From: Vibrio chagasii
GTDB lineage: Bacteria; Pseudomonadota; Gammaproteobacteria; Enterobacterales; Vibrionaceae
Reading direction: 5' to 3'
Assembly: GCA_041879415.1 (NCBI GenBank)
Contig: CP090852.1
Span: 1,302,001 to 1,366,000, forward strand
DNA: 64,000 nt
Made by a program: the position numbers and the translations under genes. The notes beneath the pieces are model-generated. The model was given only the letters and a program-made list of their open reading frames with translations. It was not told where the DNA came from and searched no databases. Below are positions 8,362 to 17,237 of this stretch, one piece after another (position 1 is the stretch's first letter; each line of letters begins with the position of its first letter).

Positions 8362-10254
8362 ATGTTATCACCAGAAGCGAAGATCAAGGTTCAAAACTTT
8401 GGTCGTTTCTTATCCAATATGGTAATGCCAAACATCGGCGCATTTATTGCGTGGGGTTTCATTACAGCACTATTCATCCCAACAGGTTGGTGGCCTAACG
8501 AAACGTTAGCATCAATGGTTGGTCCTATGATCACTTACTTGCTGCCATTATTGATTGGTTACACTGGTGGTAAGATGGTTGGTGGTGACCGCGGTGCGGT
8601 AGTAGGTGCCATCACAACAATGGGTGTTATCGTTGGTACTGACATCCCGATGTTCATGGGTGCAATGATTGTGGGTCCACTAGGCGGTATCGCAATCAAG
8701 AAATTCGATGAAGCTATTCACGGTAAAGTGAAGAGTGGTTTCGAAATGCTAGTGAACAACTTCTCTGCTGGTATCATCGGCATGATCTGCGCGATCATCG
8801 CGTTCATCGTGATTGGTCCTGCTGTGAAAGTTCTGTCTTCTGGTTTAGCGGCTGGCGTTAACGTGATGGTTGAAGCGGGTGCACTACCTCTTGCTTCTAT
8901 CTTTGTAGAACCGGCGAAAATCCTATTCCTAAACAATGCAATCAACCATGGTATTTTCTCTCCACTAGGTATTCAGCAATCTGAAGAGATCGGCCGTTCT
9001 ATCTTCTTCCTAATTGAAGCGAACCCAGGTCCTGGTCTAGGTCTACTACTTGCTTACATGGTATTTGGTAAAGGCAGCGCGAAGCAATCTGCTGCGGGTG
9101 CATCTATCATCCACTTCCTAGGTGGTATCCACGAAATTTACTTCCCATACGTTCTAATGAACCCACGTCTAATCCTAGCGGTAATCGCAGGTGGTATGGC
9201 TGGTGTATTCACTAACGTAATGTTCAGCTCTGGCCTAATCTCTCCAGCGTCTCCTGGTTCTATCTTCGCGATTCTGTTGATGACACCAAAAGGCTCTTAC
9301 ATCGGCGTGATTCTATCGGTTATCGCAGCAACGGCAGTATCGTTTGTTGTAGCGTCAATCCTTCTTAAAACATCAGCGCAAGATGATGAGGAAGATTCAC
9401 TAGAGAAAGCATCAGCACAAATGAAAGACATGAAAGCGTCTTCTAAAGGTGCAGCAACGGGTGCAGACATCAACCTAGCTGACGTGAAAGCAGTATACGT
9501 AGCGTGTGATGCGGGTATGGGTTCAAGTGCAATGGGTGCAGGTCTACTTCGTAAGAAAGTTGAGGCAGCGGGCCTAAATATCACGGTAACTAACTACGCA
9601 ATCAACAACTTACCATCTGATTCACAAATTGTTATTACGCATAAAGATTTAACAGACCGTGCACGTAAAACCATTCCTGGTGCAATGCACATGTCTCTGA
9701 ACAACTTCTTAGACGGCGCAGTATACGACAACCTAGTAGCAGAACTTGTTGAAGCACAAAGTGGTGAAGCGAAGGTAGAAGCTCCGGCTCCTGCAGCAGC
9801 ACCAGCTCAAGAAGGCAACAAGCTTGCACTGACTAATGACAGCATCTTCCTTGGCCTTAAAGCGACTCAGAAAGAAGACGCAATCAAGTTTGCTGGCGAC
9901 CAATTAGTGAAACTTGGCAATGTATCTCCAGAGTACGTAGATGGCATGTTTGCTCGTGAAGAGCTTGTATCTACTTACCTAGGCGAGTCTATCGCAGTAC
10001 CACACGGCACAATCGAAGCGAAGCAATACGTACAAAAAACCGGCATCGTGTTCTGTCAGTACCCTGAAGGTATTCAGTGGGGCGAAGATGAAGATGATAT
10101 CGCGAAGATGGTTATCGGTATTGCCGCTCAAGGCGATGAGCACAACATGGTGCTGATGGCTATTACCAATTCACTTGATGATGAAGACGCTGTGGAATGC
10201 CTACAGAACACAACAAACCCTGCTGATGTTCTACGTATTCTTAGCGAAAACTAA
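8362..10254 (+). CDS. mtlA: PTS mannitol transporter EIICBA (MtlA)
   Basis: This 630-residue fused enzyme II imports mannitol and phosphorylates it to mannitol-1-phosphate. EIIC (about residues 1-340) is the multi-span membrane part. EIIB (about 375-470) carries the phosphocysteine in ACDAGMGSS (Cys382). EIIA (about 490-630) carries the phosphohistidine in VPHGT (His548). An Ala/Pro/Glu-rich linker joins B and A. The open frame extends upstream to 8227, but MLSPEAK at 8362 is the family start and the extra 45 codons overlap a CRP site, so they are leader. It is first gene of mtlADR. CRP-like sites and a HexR-type site lie upstream. Confidence 0.95.
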   Translation: MLSPEAKIKVQNFGRFLSNMVMPNIGAFIAWGFITALFIPTGWWPNETLASMVGPMITYLLPLLIGYTGGKMVGGDRGAVVGAITTMGVIVGTDIPMFMGAMIVGPLGGIAIKKFDEAIHGKVKSGFEMLVNNFSAGIIGMICAIIAFIVIGPAVKVLSSGLAAGVNVMVEAGALPLASIFVEPAKILFLNNAINHGIFSPLGIQQSEEIGRSIFFLIEANPGPGLGLLLAYMVFGKGSAKQSAAGASIIHFLGGIHEIYFPYVLMNPRLILAVIAGGMAGVFTNVMFSSGLISPASPGSIFAILLMTPKGSYIGVILSVIAATAVSFVVASILLKTSAQDDEEDSLEKASAQMKDMKASSKGAATGADINLADVKAVYVACDAGMGSSAMGAGLLRKKVEAAGLNITVTNYAINNLPSDSQIVITHKDLTDRARKTIPGAMHMSLNNFLDGAVYDNLVAELVEAQSGEAKVEAPAPAAAPAQEGNKLALTNDSIFLGLKATQKEDAIKFAGDQLVKLGNVSPEYVDGMFAREELVSTYLGESIAVPHGTIEAKQYVQKTGIVFCQYPEGIQWGEDEDDIAKMVIGIAAQGDEHNMVLMAITNSLDDEDAVECLQNTTNPADVLRILSEN

Positions 10255-10282
10255 AAAGCTCTAGTCAAGCTCCTAAGTGAAG

Positions 10283-10308
10283 GAGGCCGGTATCCCCCTA
10301 CTGGCCTC
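10283..10308 (+). terminator. Hairpin between mtlA and mtlD
   Basis: GAGGCC/GGCCTC stem extended by GGTA/TACT pairing, followed by CATTTTC. The T tract is short, so it may be a partial terminator or an mRNA-stability hairpin that sets the mtlA:mtlD ratio. Confidence 0.55.
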
Positions 10309-10437
10309 ATTTTCGGTCTAAATCTGTCTTAACAAGATTCAGTCTGAATAGCTTACTGCTTAATGTCTCTAGTTAATCATCAGGCATGTTGTTGAGCAGT
10401 TAGCTATCTAGATTCAAATATTTATAAGGTCAAAATT

Positions 10438-11586
10438 ATGAAAGCGTTACATTTTGGTGCAGGTAATATCGGTCGTGGTTTCATTGGTAAACTTCTTTCT
10501 GACGCTGGTATGAAGGTTACTTTTGCTGACGTAAATGAAACGGTTGTTAATGCGTTAATTGAACGCCAAGAATACCCAGTAAAGATTGTTGGTGAAGAGT
10601 GCGTTGTTGAAACCGTTAAGAACGTGACAGCAGTAAACTCAGCAACAAGCGCTGTGGTAGATTGCATTGCTGAGTCTGACATTGTGACGACAGCTGTTGG
10701 CCCAACGGTTCTTAAGATTATTTCTAAGTCTATTGCTCAAGGTATCGAGAAGCGCGCAGCGGCAAACAATACTGCGCCAATGAACATCATCGCAGCAGAG
10801 AACATGGTTCGCGGTACGAGCCAACTAAAAGCGGCGGTTTTAGAGCATCTTTCTGATGACATGAAAGCGTTCACTGAACAACATATTGGCTTTGTTGATT
10901 CAGCAGTTGACCGTATCGTGCCGCCAGCTGAAGCAGGTGAAACTGACCCACTAGCAGTAACGGTTGAAACGTTCAGCGAGTGGATCGTAGACCAAACACA
11001 ATTTAAAGGTGAGATTCCAAACATCCCTGGTATGGAATGCACTGACAACCTTATGGCTTTCGTTGAGCGTAAACTATTCACGCTAAATACAGGCCACTTG
11101 GTAACGGCATACCTTGGCGTGCTTGCAGGCCACGAAACAATCAAAGACGCGATTGAAGACCAAGCAATTTACGCTGAAGTAAAAGCGACGATGGAAGAGA
11201 GTGGTGAGGTGCTTATCAAGCGTTACGGCTTTGATCCAGAGGCACATGCAGCATACATCTTAAAAATTCTAGGCCGCTTTGCGAACCCATTCCTACGTGA
11301 CGAAGTTGACCGCGTTGGCCGTCAACCAATCCGTAAACTGAGCCCACAAGATCGTCTAGTCAAGCCACTGAACGGTACGCTAGAATACGGCCTACCAAAT
11401 GCACACCTTGTAAAAGCGATTGCCGCGGCTTTCCACTACAAGAATGAAGATGACCCTCAAGCGGTTGAACTTCAGGCAATGTTCGCAGAAAAAGGTTTTG
11501 CTGAGACATTAGCGCACTATTCTGAGCTGAATATCGACTCAGAAGTTGTTAAACTAGCGGAACAAGCTTACCTAGCATTGAAATGA
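10438..11586 (+). CDS. mtlD: Mannitol-1-phosphate 5-dehydrogenase MtlD
   Basis: This 382-residue cytoplasmic enzyme oxidises mannitol-1-phosphate to fructose-6-phosphate with NAD+, feeding the MtlA product into glycolysis. The N-terminal Rossmann motif HFGAGNIGRGFIG (residues 5-17) binds NAD. The C-terminal helical domain has the family segment KLFTLNTGHLVTAYLG (near 212-227) with the Lys/Asn/His catalytic set typical of polyol dehydrogenases. Length equals E. coli MtlD (382). It lies 183 bases after mtlA with an intervening hairpin and has an AAGGT ribosome-binding site. It ends at a strong hairpin before mtlR. Confidence 0.96.
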   Translation: MKALHFGAGNIGRGFIGKLLSDAGMKVTFADVNETVVNALIERQEYPVKIVGEECVVETVKNVTAVNSATSAVVDCIAESDIVTTAVGPTVLKIISKSIAQGIEKRAAANNTAPMNIIAAENMVRGTSQLKAAVLEHLSDDMKAFTEQHIGFVDSAVDRIVPPAEAGETDPLAVTVETFSEWIVDQTQFKGEIPNIPGMECTDNLMAFVERKLFTLNTGHLVTAYLGVLAGHETIKDAIEDQAIYAEVKATMEESGEVLIKRYGFDPEAHAAYILKILGRFANPFLRDEVDRVGRQPIRKLSPQDRLVKPLNGTLEYGLPNAHLVKAIAAAFHYKNEDDPQAVELQAMFAEKGFAETLAHYSELNIDSEVVKLAEQAYLALK

Positions 11587-11595
11587 TAAATCATC

Positions 11596-11619
11596 AAAGT
11601 GCCACACCTGTGGCACTTT
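11596..11619 (+). terminator. Hairpin between mtlD and mtlR
   Basis: Perfect 10-bp stem AAAGTGCCAC/GTGGCACTTT with an ACCT loop, 10 bases after the mtlD stop. It is a plausible terminator or attenuator limiting mtlR expression. Confidence 0.65.
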
Positions 11620-11636
11620 CTTATTGCCGAGCCGTT

Positions 11637-12173
11637 ATGCCAATACATCCTAGTCATGAAACAGAATTACTCGAGGCCTTATCTGAAGCTGAGAGTGCTA
11701 GCGCCTGCTTGATGGCGGCTTATGATGCATTGGATGATACGGTGGATGCGGTTTTAAAAAACATCTTCAAGAAAGACGACACGGCGATTAAATTCGTTGT
11801 CGAACCTCTACTCAACAGCGGTGGGCCTTTAGGCGAGATAATGGTTCGCGGTAAATTGCTCTTGGGTCTGGGTGTTATCAGTAAAGAGCTTTATGACGAT
11901 TTAGAGGTTTTCGTAACCTTGAAAGAGTGGGCGAAATTACAAGGTGACGACACCAGTTTTACCGAAGTTGATGTTATCTTTGAGCTCAATAAGGTACATG
12001 CGATTCAGCGTATTATGCCTATCGAATATGATGCGGAGATGGTCGAAACCATGTCTGGCCCGATGCTTCAAATGTTCTTAGGGCGACATCATCAGAAAGT
12101 GAAGTCGACCATTGTTTTGGCTATCACAGACATCATTAACACCTTATGTCGTGACAACGCCTTGAGTTCTTAG
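11637..12173 (+). CDS. mtlR: Mannitol operon repressor MtlR
   Basis: MtlR-family protein of 178 residues. The family signature DDTVDAVLKNIFKKDDTAIKFVVEPLL followed by GPLGEIMVRGKLLLGLGVI is clear even in outline and matches E. coli MtlR (FRKDDYAVKYAVEPLL region). MtlR represses mannitol genes in E. coli but has no classic DNA-binding motif. I prefer the start at 11637 (MPIHPSHE), because a 54-base longer frame from 11583 would begin on the mtlD stop and read straight through a strong hairpin. Neither start has a good ribosome-binding site, so the longer form (196 residues) is possible. Last gene of mtlADR. Confidence 0.85.
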   Translation: MPIHPSHETELLEALSEAESASACLMAAYDALDDTVDAVLKNIFKKDDTAIKFVVEPLLNSGGPLGEIMVRGKLLLGLGVISKELYDDLEVFVTLKEWAKLQGDDTSFTEVDVIFELNKVHAIQRIMPIEYDAEMVETMSGPMLQMFLGRHHQKVKSTIVLAITDIINTLCRDNALSS

Positions 12174-12413
12174 ATTTTGTTATTGAATGTTTTCATTACG
12201 ACATAACAACTTGCTACCACTTGTTTTACCCATCCTAGAATAAATACTGATTGCGGTTTCTCTCATTGAGGAATCGCTTTTTTGTATTCATTCCATCCTT
12301 CATTTCTTCTGATCCGAGTAATAGTCGTTTCTGAGATGATTCTCTCGCCTAGCATCCTATCTGATTGTTCAAACTCGTCGGTAGTTCAGCATATCGATGG
12401 CAAATTTCAGGTA

Positions 12414-12443
12414 CAAAAAAAGCCACAGAACGTGGCTTTTTTT
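12414..12443. terminator. Bidirectional terminator between mtlR and nagB
   Basis: AAAAGCCAC/GTGGCTTTT stem with an A tract on the left and T7 on the right, lying between two convergent genes. Confidence 0.85.
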
Positions 12444-12458
12444 CAACAAAACCTGAAA

Positions 12459-13259
12459 TTATAGGTCTTGGATGTTTTCTGCTTCTAGCTCTTGGAAGTA
12501 GCGTAGAGTCTTAACTTTTAGCTCTTGTTGAGCTGGCTCATCAGCAACGATGATAGCTTTACGGTGCATTTGTAGTGCTGTAACAGTCCACATGTGGTTT
12601 ACAGAACCTTCGATAGCAACTTGTAGAGCTTGTGCTTTGTTGTGACCCATAGTCAGGATCATTACTTCTTCAGCGTCTAGTAGAGTCGCAACACCGATAG
12701 TTAGTGCGTATTTTGGCACTTGGTTGATGTCGTTGTCGAAGAAGCGAGAGTTCGCGATGCGAGTCTCTTCAGTTAGCGTCTTGATACGAGTACGAGAAGC
12801 TAGAGAAGAACCAGGTTCGTTGAATGCGATGTGACCGTCGATGCCGATACCGCCCATGAACAGGTTGATTTTGCCGTAAGAACGGATTTTTTCTTCGTAA
12901 GCTGCGCAGTGAGCGTCGATGTCTTCTGCTTTGCCGTCTAGTAGGTTGATGTTCTCTTCTTGAATATCAACGTGGTTGAAGAAGTTTGTGTACATGAAAG
13001 TACGGTAAGACTCAGGGTGGTTAGGATCGATACCTACGTACTCATCCATGTTGAATGTAACAACGTTTTTAAAGCTAACTTCACCTGCATTGTATAGTGC
13101 GATTAGCTCTTTGTAAGTCGTAAGTGGTGTGCCACCAGTTGGTAGACCAAGAACGAATGGACGATCAGCTGTTGGGTTGAATGCTTTGATCGCTTCAACG
13201 ATGTGACGTGCTGCCCATTTACCTACTTGTGCCGCGTTGTTTAAAGGAATAAGTCTCAT
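12459..13259 (-). CDS. nagB: Glucosamine-6-phosphate deaminase NagB
   Basis: This 266-residue cytoplasmic enzyme converts glucosamine-6-phosphate to fructose-6-phosphate and ammonia, the last step of amino-sugar (chitin) catabolism. Motifs seen: LPTGGTPL phosphate loop, NMDEYVG (general-base Asp), and GIGIDGHIAFNEPGS (catalytic His). The start at 13259 (MRLIPLNN) gives exactly the E. coli length and follows an AGGGG site. The longer frame to 13313 is leader. It is monocistronic here, without nagA or nagC beside it. It fits functionally with the chitinase at 30.9-33.4 kb. Confidence 0.96.
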   Translation of the reverse strand: MRLIPLNNAAQVGKWAARHIVEAIKAFNPTADRPFVLGLPTGGTPLTTYKELIALYNAGEVSFKNVVTFNMDEYVGIDPNHPESYRTFMYTNFFNHVDIQEENINLLDGKAEDIDAHCAAYEEKIRSYGKINLFMGGIGIDGHIAFNEPGSSLASRTRIKTLTEETRIANSRFFDNDINQVPKYALTIGVATLLDAEEVMILTMGHNKAQALQVAIEGSVNHMWTVTALQMHRKAIIVADEPAQQELKVKTLRYFQELEAENIQDL

Positions 13260-13794
13260 TTTTGTAGCCCCTAAGATAAGTAATTTATAGTGTGCTGAAA
13301 CATTAATTCGCATTATAAAATAAGTGATCTGTTTCTGCCATTGTTTTAGGTCAAGTTTTTACTTTTTTCGTCGTATCTGTGACTCGAACTCGCAAAATTG
13401 CACACTTATTGTATGGATATTTGGTGGCGTTAAACAAGATTAATACGCTTGTCATATATCGTAATCTTGATTCAATTCAGCGCCCGAAAGGGTTCACCGA
13501 TTTTGAAGTAGGAGTGAGCTAGAGGAGTATAGTCGAGGTGAGCAGAAAAGCATGAACCCGGGAGATAGGGTTGCATGCAAAAGCAGTAGCAATAGTCGCT
13601 CTCTGAAAGGGCTCTTAGCTTTGAATTTGCAAAAGGTGAATACTGAGAGATAGCTATTGTGTGCTATCGCTATGAATTTTCTATAAATCTTGGTAAAACT
13701 TAATTGGTTAGCTAAAATTACTAATCACGAGGTTAAGTCGTGTTTGAAGGCAAAAAAAGCCCAAAGTGATGAGGTATCACTTTGAGCGATTTTA
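13260..13794. other. nagB-maoP intergenic region with possible structured RNA
   Basis: This 535-base gap carries the nagB promoter at its left. Around 13490-13640 there is GC-richer DNA with a GGGTTCA/TGAACCC pair (13490-13496 with 13553-13559), a GCATGC palindrome and repeated GAGG/GGAG motifs. It has no open frame. It could be a small RNA, but I recognise no family. AT-rich DNA follows to the maoP terminator. Confidence 0.35.
13751..13786 (-). terminator. Terminator after maoP
   Basis: CAAAGTGAT/ATCACTTTG hairpin, bordered on the plus-strand left by A7, giving a T run in the minus-strand transcript just after the maoP stop. Confidence 0.8.
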
Positions 13795-14148
13795 CTAATC
13801 TTCTAACACTAACTCGCTGTCGTATTCTTCCCTAGGCACTTCGCCGCGTTTGCAGCCGTTTAGGGTATGAAAGCGACGGCGTCCGCGAGCCAGTTGAATG
13901 TACTTCAACCAAACACGCTCTAACTTGGACTTTGCCTTATGAGGGTGAGACAACACTTTAAGGAAGTGCTTTTCTTCTGCATTGGTTGGTGTAAGTTCAC
14001 CAGTCTCAAGTGCAAGCATAGTGTCGCCAAACAAGGTTAGGATTTCCTCTTCTGAAAGAGTAAAATCCCCTGACTTAGCGAACCCTCGTGGGAATTTAAT
14101 GGTGTCATAAAAACGTTTTTTTCCGTGACGGAATTCGGTCTCAGACAT
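13795..14148 (-). CDS. maoP: MaoP (YifE, DUF413) macrodomain Ori protein
   Basis: This 117-residue protein matches E. coli YifE/MaoP: an N-terminal RFYDTIKFPRGFAKSGDFT block, central EEKHFLKVL and ERVWLKYI segments, and a C-terminal RRRFHTLNGCKRG block. In E. coli MaoP acts with the maoS site to organise the Ori macrodomain and limit MatP. It is divergent from hdfR, the same arrangement as in E. coli, which supports both names. The length is typical (112 in E. coli). DNA-organising function in Vibrio is inferred. Any maoS-like site would be expected nearby, in the 154-base gap before hdfR. Confidence 0.85.
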   Translation of the reverse strand: MSETEFRHGKKRFYDTIKFPRGFAKSGDFTLSEEEILTLFGDTMLALETGELTPTNAEEKHFLKVLSHPHKAKSKLERVWLKYIQLARGRRRFHTLNGCKRGEVPREEYDSELVLED

Positions 14149-14302
14149 ATCAGCCTCAGTAATGTGGTTAGATAGAAATTAGTGTTTATTGCTCACGCGA
14201 AAATATTGTTAAAAGGCTAAAATAGGAAACAAAACGTTTTTGCCTTTACGATAAACAATCCTAGATCCGCTAGTTAGCAGATTTATTACAGAGATGTATT
14301 TG

Positions 14303-15193
14303 ATGGATGTGAAAGTATTTAGAACCTTTCTTGAGGTTGCAAGGGTGCGCCACTTTGGGCGTGCTGCTGAAAACTTGTATTTAACACAAGCGGCGGTGAG
14401 TGCGCGGATCAAACAGCTAGAAGGCTATTTTGATACTCAGTTGTTCATCCGTGATCGTAATAACATCAAGCTTACCTCTTCAGGTGAGCGTTTGATTGGA
14501 TACGCTGAGGTGATGGTTTCTACTTTGCAACAGGCTAAGTTTGAGCTGTCACTAGAGAGTGGAAAAGCCCTGCAGTTAACGTTGGGTGGCACACCGAATA
14601 TTTGGGATGCATATTTACAAAACTGTCTGAGTGTTGTGACGGATTCTTTTGGTGGTTACGGCTTTATGGCAGAGGTGATGGGGCGTGAGCAACTGAACCG
14701 TAACTTGCTTGAGCGCACCTTAGATATGGCCTTTGCATTTGATCAGATCAAAGCTGAAGAGCTGAATTGTAAAAAAGTGGCGGATCTCGTGTTGGTTTTG
14801 GTATCGACACAACCAGATGATTTAGAATCCGTGTTCCAGCATAAGTATGTTTATGTTGATTGGGGAACACGTTTTGGTTCTGAGCACGCAGAGCGTCATC
14901 CAAAAGTACCCGCACCGTACTTACGTACCTCAACGGCTCGTATTGCACTCGATTTCATTTTAGAGAAAGGGGGCAGTGCCTATTTGCCAGTGTCTCTTGT
15001 TGAACCTTTTATCGAGTCAGGACAGTTGCACAAGGTGAAAGGCGTTGAAGACTGGTATCGCCCGATTTACCTAAGCTACCGTAAAAACAGTACCTCGGTA
15101 GAGGCGATCATGCAGGTTGAGAAGTTGGTTAACGAGATTGACCCATCGACGGCATACACACTGCAACAAGCAGCGGAACAAGCACCAGAGTAG
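14303..15193 (+). CDS. hdfR: LysR-type regulator HdfR
   Basis: This 296-residue LysR regulator has an N-terminal winged helix (residues 1-60: MDVKVFRTFLEVARVRHFGRAAE then LTQAAVSARIKQLE) and a C-terminal effector domain. The start at 14303 aligns with E. coli HdfR (MDTELLKTFLEV). A frame from 14294 would add three residues without a ribosome-binding site. HdfR represses the flagellar master operon flhDC in E. coli. Vibrio flagella are controlled differently, so the target here is not known. Divergence from maoP is conserved with E. coli. Ends at a strong bidirectional terminator. Confidence 0.85.
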   Translation: MDVKVFRTFLEVARVRHFGRAAENLYLTQAAVSARIKQLEGYFDTQLFIRDRNNIKLTSSGERLIGYAEVMVSTLQQAKFELSLESGKALQLTLGGTPNIWDAYLQNCLSVVTDSFGGYGFMAEVMGREQLNRNLLERTLDMAFAFDQIKAEELNCKKVADLVLVLVSTQPDDLESVFQHKYVYVDWGTRFGSEHAERHPKVPAPYLRTSTARIALDFILEKGGSAYLPVSLVEPFIESGQLHKVKGVEDWYRPIYLSYRKNSTSVEAIMQVEKLVNEIDPSTAYTLQQAAEQAPE

Positions 15194-15231
15194 CCGTTTA
15201 GGCTGTCACTTGTTGCTTTGTTGAATAAATA

Positions 15232-15264
15232 AAAAATGGCTCCCTTTTGGGGAGCCATTTTTGT
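15232..15264. terminator. Bidirectional terminator after hdfR
   Basis: ATGGCTCCC/GGGAGCCAT-type stem with TTTT loop, an A6 tract before it and a T5 tract after it. Confidence 0.88.
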
Positions 15265-15370
15265 TTAAACCAGAGATATTCATACTGTCCAAGTTAGAGA
15301 AAGCTCTAAGTCGGAAAATCGTTTAAGCCTGGTGTGTAACCCATCTAAAAGGCTTTAGGTTATAAAGCAC

Positions 15371-15574
15371 TTATAGGTTCATTAGGTTTTCAATCGACTC
15401 TTCAAGAGAGTGTGACATGTACGAATGGATTGTTTGTCCGTCCGTTGCGTCAATCTCAATTTTAGAAATCCCCTGTTCTGCTTGGTCTTCTAGAAAGCCT
15501 AGTGACTGCTCGACTGATTGACTGGTGAGAACCTGTTGGTTTGATAAAACAATACGACACGTGTGAAGAACCAT
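15371..15574 (-). CDS. Small conserved-looking protein of unknown function
   Basis: A 67-residue ORF starting MVLHTCRIVLSNQQ at 15574, preceded by an AAGGAAAAGG ribosome-binding stretch, which is why I reject the longer frame to 15610. It is acidic, with a short N-terminal beta-like part and a C-terminal helix (MSHSLEESIENLMNL). No signal peptide, no membrane segment and no motif I can name. It sits alone between the hdfR terminator and the divergent alkylation-repair gene. The good ribosome-binding site and codon use are the only evidence that it is real. Confidence 0.55.
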   Translation of the reverse strand: MVLHTCRIVLSNQQVLTSQSVEQSLGFLEDQAEQGISKIEIDATDGQTIHSYMSHSLEESIENLMNL

Positions 15575-15812
15575 AGCCTTTTCCTTTTTATATTCGATAG
15601 GTCTCTGCATCTTTGGCGTGCTAAGTACCTATCGTTTGACGTTGTGAGAAGATTGACTTCTCTTGGTTAAATCTAGTCGAATTGGATAAAAATAAAACCC
15701 TTTTTTGTGATTTATCTAACCTTCAGTTCCGAAAATGGCTAGCGACAGTGGTTATTCAGGATAGACTTTTAGGGCGTGAAGTAAGAATTACTGAAAAAGA
15801 GAAGAACTCAAC

Positions 15813-17189
15813 ATGTCGAAAAATATCCATCACAACAGTGCGTTAACTAATGAGCAGTGTCATTTGGCTCGCTATGCGCGAGACGCTCGCTTTGATGGTA
15901 TGTTTTTCACTGCAGTAAAAACGACGGGGATTTTTTGTCGCCCTATCTGCCCTGCAACACCACCAAAAGAAGAGAACGTCGAATATTTTTCTCATCAGGC
16001 TCAGGCATTAAAAGCAGGCTACCGACCTTGTTTACGCTGTCGACCAGACAGTGCGCCTTTCTCGCCAGCATGGAAAGGGGTTGAAACCACGTTTCTTAGA
16101 GCGATGCAGCTTATCGATAATGGTGCATTAAGCTCAGGTTCGATTACCGATCTTGCTAAGCGTTTGGGGATCTCTGATCGATACTTACGCACCTTATTCG
16201 ACAGCTATATTGGTGTGTCACCCAAGCAATATAGTCTGTACAGTCAATTAATGTTCGCTAAACAGTTGCTGCACAACAGCAGTATGAGTATTACTGATAT
16301 CGGTTTTGTGAGTGGCTTTAATAGCACGCGTCGCTTTAACGATGCGTTTCAAAAAGAGCTGAAGCTTTCGCCAAGTGAGATTCGACGAACCAAACCTAAT
16401 GACAGTCTGAGTAATCACATCCAACTGGCTTTTCATGGCCCATTAGATTGGAAGCACTTATTGGATTTCTATCGACGCAGAATGATTGAAGGGATAGAAG
16501 AGGTTGGGGATGATTATTACCAGCGAACTGTGACAGTCAATGGCTCGAAAGGTTGGTTTAAGGCGACTTTAGCTAAAAAAAACCGATTAGATATTGAATT
16601 TGAGTTGGATGATATAAACCAATTACGAGGTTTGATCACTCACATTCGTCGTATGTTCGACCTAGATGTCGACATCGCTAAAGTTGAAGCCTTTTTTGCG
16701 ACGATAGATCCTAACTTAGTCGCCAGAAGTGGCATTCGTATTCCAGGTGTATGGAGTGCTTGGGAGGCGGGTGTCAGAGCGATACTTGGACAGCAAGTTT
16801 CGGTAACAGCTGCGATTGGTCAGTTAAACCTATTGGTTAAAGAGCTTTCTGAATCAGATAAGAAAACCTATTTTCCGACACCGAAACAAATAGCGGAAGC
16901 CGATGTGAGCTTTTTGCGAATGCCAGGAAGCCGTAAGGAGACCTTAAAGCGTTTTGCCGAATACATGGTCGACAACCAAGCCGAGCACCCTTCCAAATGG
17001 ATTGACCTAAAAGGCATTGGCCCTTGGACCATACAATATGCATTACTGCGTGGCTTGAGTGAGCCGAATCATTTGTTGGTGGGTGATTTAGTGGTGAAGA
17101 AGTTTATCGAGCACCGACCTGCTATCAATATAGAGAGTGTTTCACCGTGGGGCAGTTATGCTACGTTCCACTGCTGGAATCAGTCTTAA
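15813..17189 (+). CDS. Ada/AlkA fusion: AraC-type regulator with 3-methyladenine DNA glycosylase
   Basis: This 458-residue protein joins three parts. An Ada-type zinc domain (residues 1-80) carries Cys42, Cys46, Cys73 and Cys76; Cys42 is the position that accepts methyl groups from phosphotriesters in Ada. An AraC-type double helix-turn-helix follows (about 85-190: ITDLAKRLGISDRYLRTLF, then SITDIGFVSGFNSTRRFNDAF). The C-terminal half is an AlkA-like glycosylase with helix-hairpin-helix LKGIGPWTIQYALLRG and the catalytic Asp425 in VGDLVVKK. It probably senses alkylation and excises methylated bases. It is followed 48 bases later by ogt. Confidence 0.88.
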   Translation: MSKNIHHNSALTNEQCHLARYARDARFDGMFFTAVKTTGIFCRPICPATPPKEENVEYFSHQAQALKAGYRPCLRCRPDSAPFSPAWKGVETTFLRAMQLIDNGALSSGSITDLAKRLGISDRYLRTLFDSYIGVSPKQYSLYSQLMFAKQLLHNSSMSITDIGFVSGFNSTRRFNDAFQKELKLSPSEIRRTKPNDSLSNHIQLAFHGPLDWKHLLDFYRRRMIEGIEEVGDDYYQRTVTVNGSKGWFKATLAKKNRLDIEFELDDINQLRGLITHIRRMFDLDVDIAKVEAFFATIDPNLVARSGIRIPGVWSAWEAGVRAILGQQVSVTAAIGQLNLLVKELSESDKKTYFPTPKQIAEADVSFLRMPGSRKETLKRFAEYMVDNQAEHPSKWIDLKGIGPWTIQYALLRGLSEPNHLLVGDLVVKKFIEHRPAINIESVSPWGSYATFHCWNQS

Positions 17190-17237
17190 TAGAAAGAGCA
17201 ACCCGCGAAAGTCCGCAATACAAAGTTAGGAGTAATC

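Noticed and set aside
12282..12464. Plus-strand 60-residue open frame between mtlR and nagB
   Set aside because: It contains the bidirectional terminator, has no ribosome-binding site and low-complexity Ser/Leu content; non-coding.
13490..13640. A tRNA-like or tmRNA-like gene upstream of nagB
   Set aside because: No acceptor or anticodon arms form and the T-loop consensus is absent, so no tRNA is called.
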